Below, piece by piece: positions 7,773-11,867 of a stretch of DNA of 11,867 nt. Position 1 is the stretch's first letter; every line of letters starts with the position of its first letter. The DNA is taken from positions 1 to 11,867 of the forward strand of contig JAPPKT010000474.1 of NCBI GenBank assembly GCA_028819675.1. Direction: 5' to 3'. The translations under genes and the position numbers were made by a program. Below the pieces are notes generated by a model. That model was not told the origin of the DNA. It did no database searches and saw nothing but the letters and a program-made list of their open reading frames with translations. Source of the stretch: Caldilineaceae bacterium. Lineage in GTDB: Bacteria; Chloroflexota; Anaerolineae; Caldilineales; Caldilineaceae.

Positions 7773-7802
7773 AGTATGCGGAGGCGTGCCCTTGTCTGTC
7801 AA
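7773..7802 (-). promoter_or_regulatory. Sigma70-type promoter of the HAD-Nudix pair
   Basis: On the minus strand a perfect -35 TTGACA (7797-7802) is followed after 18 bp by CATACT (7773-7778, 4 of 6 matches to TATAAT). The -10 ends 7 nt before the ATG at 7765 and 1 nt before the ATG at 7771, so transcripts probably begin at or next to 7765. That supports the shorter start and a leaderless mRNA, as no SD is visible. Confidence 0.6.
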
Positions 7803-7901
7803 ATCAGCCCATGCCGCTACCGGGTTGCAAGCCCGTCCGTCTGAACTGAATTCTCCCATGGCCAGGGTAGCGCGCAGGCATGAGACGCAGCGGGTAGGAC
7901 G

Positions 7902-7928
7902 CCGGAATTGGCAGGACCGCCAATCCGG
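7902..7928. repeat. Imperfect inverted repeat in the divergent intergenic region
   Basis: CCGGAATTGGC (7902-7912) and GCCAATCCGG (7919-7928) pair as a 4-bp plus 6-bp stem with one bulged A around a 6-nt loop (AGGACC), extendable outward by a G-T and a C-G pair. It lies within the 240-bp gap between the HAD gene and the lipoprotein gene, about 78 bp upstream of the latter's ATG. No T-run follows, so an operator or a 5' leader hairpin is more likely than a terminator. The rest of the 7803-8005 interval shows nothing I recognise. Confidence 0.4.
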
Positions 7929-8005
7929 TGGCAGGATCAGATCGGCAGACATCCAGACTCTTGCAACATCTCTTTTCCAGGAAACGCAATAAAGGGACTT
8001 ACAGA

Positions 8006-8452
8006 ATGAAACGCTTTTGCCTCCTGCTTGCTTTCGTTTTCGTCTTTACCGCTTGTGTAGCAATCCCAACCAGGAATCAGCCGGAGGCATACACGCAATC
8101 TGCCGTCCGCGACGCAATCCGCCGCTACCAACGCGACGGAAAAGACGCCGTACTCGCCTATTACAGCGATCCGCAGAGATTCGATGGACAGTGGTACGTC
8201 TTCATCCTTGACAGCGAAGGCTACACAATCGCCAGCCCCTACAACTTCACAATCGGGTTGGGCCCTTCCGATCGCTACGACGCCACCGGCTACTACTACG
8301 GCGACGATCTGGTAAGCGCCACCGAGGAAGGCATATGGATAAGCTACGTCTTCTTCAACCCGGAAACAGACAAAGAAGAACGCAAACATACCTGGATCGT
8401 AAGGCATGATGGCCTGTACTTCGGATCCGGCTTTTACAAAGGACAGGAATAG
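8006..8452 (+). CDS. Small Cache-domain lipoprotein
   Basis: The 148-residue protein starts with MKRFCLLLAFVFVFTAC, a signal peptide with lipobox-like FTAC and lipidated Cys at 17, so it should be anchored outside the cytoplasmic membrane. The mature part is one single-Cache-like sensor fold: helix (about 30-52), WYVFILDSEGYTIASP (about 68-83), LGPSDRYDATGYYYGDD, EGIWISYVFFNP (about 111-122), then HTWIVRHDGLYFGSGFYKG (about 129-147). These WxxYxFxNP and HDGxxFGSGxY blocks are typical of extracellular Cache domains that bind small ligands in chemoreceptors and sensor kinases. Here nothing follows the domain: no transmembrane helix, HAMP, kinase or methyl-accepting region. The start is fixed by AAAGGGA 8 nt upstream of ATG 8006; a longer reading frame upstream lacks the signal peptide start. 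The gene stands alone on this strand, 161 nt before the MBL pair. Confidence 0.82.
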   Translation: MKRFCLLLAFVFVFTACVAIPTRNQPEAYTQSAVRDAIRRYQRDGKDAVLAYYSDPQRFDGQWYVFILDSEGYTIASPYNFTIGLGPSDRYDATGYYYGDDLVSATEEGIWISYVFFNPETDKEERKHTWIVRHDGLYFGSGFYKGQE

Positions 8453-8530
8453 AATGGCCTGCACGGCATGCCTGCACGAAACAATATAAACTTCACTTAC
8501 CCGGCGGCTGTGGGAGCCTATACCGGCACG

Positions 8531-8539
8531 TGCTATACT
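8531..8539 (+). promoter_or_regulatory. Extended -10 promoter element upstream of the first MBL gene
   Basis: TGC directly followed by TATACT (8534-8539, 5 of 6 matches) is a good extended -10, which can work without a -35; no clear -35 is seen. Transcription would begin near 8546. That gives a 68-nt leader before ATG 8614, or a nearly leaderless message if the ATG at 8545 is used. Confidence 0.5.
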
Positions 8540-8613
8540 CCGCTATGGCCCTGCAAAAGCAGCGTTTCAACAAGTTCGCAACTGTTCCGCCACTCACTTT
8601 CTCACAACTGACC

Positions 8614-9507
8614 ATGCCCTATTCATTCCAAATCGGCTCCATACCCTGCCACATCGTCAGCGACGGCCGCCAGCTCGTCGACGGCGGCGGCTTCTTCGGC
8701 CTCGTCCCCCGTGTCCTCTGGGAACGAGTAATCCGCCCCGACGACAAAAACCGCATCCCCGTGCAGATGCGCTCCCTCCTCATCCCATCGTCCGCCGGCC
8801 TGATCCTGGTCGACACCGGCCAAGGCGACAAAATCACCGCCAAGGAGCGGCGCATCTTCGGCATGGACGACGACAACCGGCGTCTCGACGCCGACCTGCG
8901 CCGCGTCGACTTCAGCCCCGAAGACGTCGACATCGTCCTCATGACCCACCTCCACGCCGACCACGCCGGCGGCTGCACCCAGTGGAGCGAACCCGACGAC
9001 CCCGAAAGCGAAGCCGTCCCCGCCTTCCCCAACGCCCGCTATCTCATCCAGCGCCTCGAAATGGCCGAAGCCGCCTTCCCCAACGAACGCACACGCGGCA
9101 CCTACTTCCCCGACAACTGGGAACCCCTGCGCCGCTCCGGCCAGCTGGAACTCGTCGACGGCGATCAGGACCTGGCAGCCGGCGTCCGCTCCGTCACCGT
9201 GCCCGGCCACACCCAAAGCATCCAGGCCGTCTGGGTCGAAGACGCCGGCCAATCCCTCCTCTTCCTCGGCGACGCCTGCAGCTGGGCCGCACACATGGAC
9301 CGGCTGGCCTGGGTCCCCTCCTTCGATCTCGACCCAATGGCCAGCATCGAGAGCAAACGCAACCTGCGCAGTGAGGCCGAAGAGAAGAACACCCTGCTCG
9401 TATTTCAGCACGACGGCCAGGTCGTAACAGGGCGGCTGCGTCCCGGGGCGCGCGGGCCTGTCGTGGAACCGGAAATCACTGAGAAGGCATGGCCGGGGGA
9501 AGAGTAG
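8614..9507 (+). CDS. Metallo-beta-lactamase fold hydrolase, first of a tandem pair
   Basis: This 297-residue protein has all the metal ligands of a dinuclear zinc MBL-fold hydrolase: THLHADHAGG with H112, H114, D116 and H117, VPGHT with H199, FLGDACSW with D220, and FQHDGQV with H266. The early block LILVDTGQGDK (about 63-73) is the typical strand before the active site. The layout HxHxDH~H~D~H is shared with AHL-lactonase-like, glyoxalase II-like and many uncharacterised members, and substrate is not determinable. No signal peptide is seen, so it should be cytosolic. The start is placed at 8614 because the protein then aligns end to end with the neighbouring copy; ATG 8545 would add 23 residues absent from the copy, and neither has a good SD. 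Third codon positions are strikingly C-rich (GCC, GAC, CGC, ATC), more so than in the second copy. Confidence 0.88.
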   Translation: MPYSFQIGSIPCHIVSDGRQLVDGGGFFGLVPRVLWERVIRPDDKNRIPVQMRSLLIPSSAGLILVDTGQGDKITAKERRIFGMDDDNRRLDADLRRVDFSPEDVDIVLMTHLHADHAGGCTQWSEPDDPESEAVPAFPNARYLIQRLEMAEAAFPNERTRGTYFPDNWEPLRRSGQLELVDGDQDLAAGVRSVTVPGHTQSIQAVWVEDAGQSLLFLGDACSWAAHMDRLAWVPSFDLDPMASIESKRNLRSEAEEKNTLLVFQHDGQVVTGRLRPGARGPVVEPEITEKAWPGEE

Positions 9508-9667
9508 GCGTTACGAGCTGTTGCCTTGCGCGCAGGCTATTCGTTTCTCACTACCAGTGGGAACTGGACTCAATGCCGGGCTGCTATGTGCCCGGAGATG
9601 AACCAGCAAGAAGGGCCTCTATTCTGGATCACGCATTTCGTGCCGGACATATTACAAGGACACCGCA

Positions 9668-10558
9668 ATGCCACATTCATTTCAGGTCGGTTCCATCCAA
9701 TGCCATATCGTCAGCGACGGCCAGCAACTGATCGACGGCGGCAGCTTCTTCGGTCTCGTTCCCCGCGTTCTGTGGCAGCGAATCATCCGCCCCGACGAGA
9801 AGAACCGCATCCCCGCGCAGATGCGCTGCCTGCTGATCCAGTCCCCCTCCGGTCTGATCCTGGTGGATTCGGGCCAGGGAGACAAAATCACCGCCGAGTA
9901 TCGTACTGAATTTGGTATGGACGACAGCAACCTCCGTCTGGAGGCCGATCTCCGCCGCGTCGGTTGCAGCCCGGAGGACATCGACATCGTGCTGGTGACC
10001 CATCTCCACGCCGACCACTGCGGTGGCAACACCCGCTGGAGCGATCCCAATGATCCGGACAGCGACGTCGTCCCCACCTTCCCCAATGCCCGCTACCTGA
10101 TCCAGCGCCTCGAGCTGGCCGAAGCAACCTTCCCCAATGAACGCACCCGCGGCCATTACTTCCCCGAAAACTGGGAGCCGCTGCACAGCACAGGTCAGCT
10201 GGAAACTGTAGACGGCGACCAGGAGCTGGCCCCCGGTGTACGCTCGGTCACAGTACCGGGCCACACGCCAGGCATGCAGGTCGTATGGGTCGAGGACGCC
10301 GGCGAATCGCTCCTCTTCCTGGGCGACGCCTGCAGCTGGGCTGCCCACTTGGACCGCATAGCCTGGGTACCGGCATTTGACCTGGAACCGATGCGCAGCA
10401 TCGAGGCCAAACGCAACCTGCGCCGCCAGGCCCAGGAAAAGAACGCCCTCCTCGTCTTCCAGCACGACAGCCAAGTCGTCACCGGCCGCCTGCGCCCAGG
10501 CGAACGCGGTCCGACAGTGGAACCAGAGATTACGGAGGTTGCATGGCCTGATGAGTGA
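9668..10558 (+). CDS. Metallo-beta-lactamase fold hydrolase, second of a tandem pair
   Basis: This 296-residue protein is a paralogue of the upstream gene. By an ungapped hand alignment about 65 of 296 positions differ, giving about 78% identity. All ligands are kept at the same numbers: THLHADHCGG (H112, H114, D116, H117), H199, D220 and H266. Differences cluster at about 76-82, 118-137 and 200-205; residue 118 right after the metal motif is Cys instead of Ala, and 200-202 are PGM instead of QSI, so specificity may have shifted. AAGGA lies 7 nt before ATG 9668, a good RBS that fixes the start and, by homology, that of the first copy. The 160-nt gap between the copies shows no similarity to the leader of the first copy; a weak 5-bp hairpin at 9554-9567 is all I see there. 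It could have its own promoter or be read through from the first. Confidence 0.9.
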   Translation: MPHSFQVGSIQCHIVSDGQQLIDGGSFFGLVPRVLWQRIIRPDEKNRIPAQMRCLLIQSPSGLILVDSGQGDKITAEYRTEFGMDDSNLRLEADLRRVGCSPEDIDIVLVTHLHADHCGGNTRWSDPNDPDSDVVPTFPNARYLIQRLELAEATFPNERTRGHYFPENWEPLHSTGQLETVDGDQELAPGVRSVTVPGHTPGMQVVWVEDAGESLLFLGDACSWAAHLDRIAWVPAFDLEPMRSIEAKRNLRRQAQEKNALLVFQHDSQVVTGRLRPGERGPTVEPEITEVAWPDE

Positions 10559-10759
10559 ACTCTGAGGCACGGGCGGCGTACGCCAGACAGTGCACTGCCC
10601 GAGAGTCCTGACCGCAGAGAAAGATTCCTCGCAGCCATGGCCAAAGTGGCGGACGTGGAACCGCCGGATGAGAAGGATCGAATCTAGAGCACGGAGAAGA
10701 TAGTCAGAACAGCGTATTGCGGAAGCAAAGTGCAGCTGATTCGCAAAGGGCCGCGTAGT
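10559..10759. other. Intergenic stretch with no intact gene; possible decayed coding tail
   Basis: No complete gene is found in these 201 bases. Two perfect 10-bp palindromes, GGCGTACGCC (10575-10584) and CAGTGCACTG (10588-10597), lie 3 bp apart just after the MBL stop. From 10601 to 10684 the plus strand reads ESPDRRERFLAAMAKVADVE and then PPDEKDRI before TAG. This has the composition of a real protein C-terminus but no start with SD and no upstream body, so it may be the leftover end of a lost gene. The rest, to 10759, shows nothing recognisable. Confidence 0.3.
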
Positions 10760-11038
10760 CTAGCAAAGAAATCGCGATACGCCTTTGGTGTTCTTCGCGC
10801 CCCTTAGCGTCTCTTCGCGGATTTCAGGTGTTCTTCGTGGTTCTTCGTGATCCAGAGCTGCTTCGACCTTCCACCTTTCTACGCCAGGGAACCACTCCAG
10901 AAACTGCTCAACAGTGGCTCCATCGCGCAAGTTCTCAAATAGAGCGGAGACAGGCACGCGCGTGCCGCGAAACACCCATGCCCCGCCAACCTTTTCGGGG
11001 TGTCGTTCGACAGCCTTACACGTTTCCCAGTAATTCAT
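10760..11038 (-). CDS. DUF433 domain protein (antitoxin-like) with repeat-derived C-terminus
   Basis: Residues 1 to about 62 are a clear DUF433 domain: CKAVERHPEKVGGAWVFRGT is followed by RVPVSALFENLRDG, then the FLEWFPGV block and a helix ending KVEAALDH. DUF433 proteins are small winged-helix-like proteins of about 75-80 residues, commonly encoded next to a PIN-like DUF5615 gene and treated as putative antitoxins. Here the domain runs straight into about 30 residues, HEEPRRTPEIREETLRGAKN then TKGVSRFLC, encoded by a TTCTTCGYG repeat block. The natural last helix is thus replaced and the usual downstream partner is absent. The start ATG at 11038 fits the family start; only a weak GAGATGG lies upstream. 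It sits 74 nt downstream of the MFS gene on the same strand. The domain is secure; whether the altered protein is functional is not. Confidence 0.75.
   Translation of the reverse strand: MNYWETCKAVERHPEKVGGAWVFRGTRVPVSALFENLRDGATVEQFLEWFPGVERWKVEAALDHEEPRRTPEIREETLRGAKNTKGVSRFLC
10791..10849. repeat. TTCTTCGYG repeat block
   Basis: On the plus strand the 9-mer TTCTTCGCG/TTCTTCGTG or a one-base variant begins at 10791, 10811, 10831 and 10841, that is with spacings of 20, 20 and 10 bases. Seen from the minus strand it reads CACGAAGAA and CGCGAAGAA units. The block begins exactly where the DUF433 domain stops matching its family. From memory similar CACGAAGAACCACGAAGAACAC stretches occur dispersed in unrelated bacterial genomes; this needs a search. 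Confidence 0.6.
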
Positions 11039-11112
11039 GTTGCCATCTCTCAGTCACAATGTCTGACATGCTCAGGCACGTTTAGGAACGGCTTTTTGAC
11101 TGTGCACCACCC

Positions 11113-11867
11113 TCAATCTGCCGACCCCGCCGCCGGCGCCATCGGCAGCGCCGCCGCAATCCGTGTACGCAAAAACACAGCGCAAAAAGCCGCGGCCAGT
11201 GGCATGAGGGCAGTCACGTGCATCACCGCTGAAAGCGTGTAGAAGTCCGCAATCGGACCGGCCACCCCCATGCCAACCGCCCCCGAAGCAAAAGTGAACC
11301 CAAGAATTGCCCCGCTCGCCAGTCCCTGCCTGTGAGGCAAGAATCTCTGCGCCATCACAACCAGAATACTGTGCGGGATCCCAACCAGGAAGCCGGCCAC
11401 AAAGGCAATCGGATAAAAGACCCATCCATCCACGATATCCAGCATCAGCCAGGAAAACGGCGTAGCCGCCAGCAGCGACCACAGCAGAATCTTCGGCTGA
11501 TCATAACGGTCGCCCAAAACGCCCCCAGCCATCGAGCCCAAAGCGATCGCCACACTCGGGACCCCAACCATGAACCCGAACTGCGTCGGCGTAAACCCCA
11601 GGTCCGCGAAATACTTGGGCAGCATTCCATAAAAGATCTGGTGCACCGAGGCCCGCAGCGCCACCAACACCGCGAATGCTACCAGCGCCACCCAGCGCCT
11701 GTTGGGCTGCGCAACACTGTTTGACACGGCACGAGCGCGCGAAATGCGTTGTTGCAGCCGCCGCCGCTCCTCGAGCGTTGCCGGCCGCGGCCGCGGCGGC
11801 TCCTCCTCAACGCGCACCAGCGGCTTGCGCAGACCAATGGCCATCCACACCACGAACGGAAGCGTCG
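11113..11867 (-). CDS. MFS transporter, fosmidomycin-resistance-like, C-terminal half
   Basis: The gene is open at the right edge; its frame continues to base 11867 with LPFVVWMAIGLRKP, the end of helix 6 (window reading starts at TLPFVVWM). A charged cytoplasmic loop rich in Glu, Arg and Pro follows, then six membrane segments, TM7 to TM12. Blocks GMLPKYFADLGFTPTQFG, GGVLGDRYDQPK (the MFS loop motif between TM8 and TM9), IPHSILVVMAQRFLPHRQGL and ASGAILGFTFASGAVGMGVA are typical of the fosmidomycin resistance (Fsr)/12-TM drug exporter branch. These are inner-membrane proton-coupled exporters. The protein ends with a short Ala-rich tail after TM12 and stops with TGA at 11113. The N-terminal half is outside the window, so substrate and completeness cannot be assessed. 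DUF433 lies 74 nt downstream on the same strand with no clear terminator between. Confidence 0.85.
   Translation of the reverse strand, partial: TLPFVVWMAIGLRKPLVRVEEEPPRPRPATLEERRRLQQRISRARAVSNSVAQPNRRWVALVAFAVLVALRASVHQIFYGMLPKYFADLGFTPTQFGFMVGVPSVAIALGSMAGGVLGDRYDQPKILLWSLLAATPFSWLMLDIVDGWVFYPIAFVAGFLVGIPHSILVVMAQRFLPHRQGLASGAILGFTFASGAVGMGVAGPIADFYTLSAVMHVTALMPLAAAFCAVFLRTRIAAALPMAPAAGSAD

Noticed and set aside
8458..8478. Direct repeat CCTGCACG twice after the lipoprotein gene
   Set aside because: Eight bases repeated once is within chance expectation and has no associated structure.
9554..9567. CCAGT-GGGA-ACTGG hairpin between the MBL genes as terminator
   Set aside because: Only 5 bp of stem and no T-run; a hairpin this small is common by chance.
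8623..10570. Two long minus-strand frames (262 and 297 codons) opposite the MBL genes, with similar sequence to each other
   Set aside because: Their mutual similarity follows from the duplication on the plus strand; the plus-strand frames carry the full catalytic motifs.
1..11867. A defence island or new multi-gene system
   Set aside because: RecD2, Nudix, HAD and MBL genes can occur in such loci, but here they are in separate, ordinary transcription units with housekeeping neighbours and no nuclease, NTPase-effector, transposase or CRISPR element.

Overview
This is a GC-rich bacterial chromosome window with tightly packed genes and short intergenic gaps. Bacillus-type RecD2 helicase, a conserved 137-residue protein of a type I associate (from memory) with Chloroflexota, a DUF433 protein and many clan-level enzymes suggest Chloroflexota, perhaps Anaerolineae or Caldilineae. 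No rRNA or marker gene is present, so this placement is tentative. I see no CRISPR array, insertion sequence, phage gene or RNA gene.

Layout. (1) At 1-161 is the C-terminal tail of an alkaline phosphatase-superfamily enzyme on the plus strand. It converges on a minus-strand cluster across a 9-bp inverted repeat that may be a shared terminator. (2) The minus-strand cluster 4006->216 reads RecD2-like helicase, then a sugar phosphate isomerase/epimerase-like TIM barrel (ATGA overlap), then a conserved hypothetical protein with an SD-supported TTG start. (3) Divergent from recD2, 4155-6077 encodes a CPA2-type cation/proton antiporter fused to TrkA-N and TrkA-C (RCK) regulatory domains. (4) Convergent with it is a second minus-strand pair, a HAD-like hydrolase with a long N-terminal extension followed after 2 nt by a Nudix hydrolase. 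(5) A 240-bp divergent spacer with a good sigma70 promoter and a hairpin separates this pair from a small Cache-domain lipoprotein. (6) Two tandem metallo-beta-lactamase-fold hydrolases follow, about 78% identical and each with a full set of metal ligands. (7) The right end is accessory-like: about 200 bp of degenerate DNA, a TTCTTCGYG repeat block, an orphan DUF433 gene whose C-terminus is built from that repeat, and the C-terminal half of a fosmidomycin-resistance-like MFS exporter running off the window.

Most genes are housekeeping or metabolic and do not form one pathway. I see no convincing new multi-gene system. The points most worth checking are the repeat-tailed orphan DUF433 gene, the tandem MBL duplication, the Cache-only lipoprotein, and two genes (recD2 and the HAD gene) whose predicted -10 hexamers both end exactly 7 nt before the start codon, suggesting leaderless transcripts.
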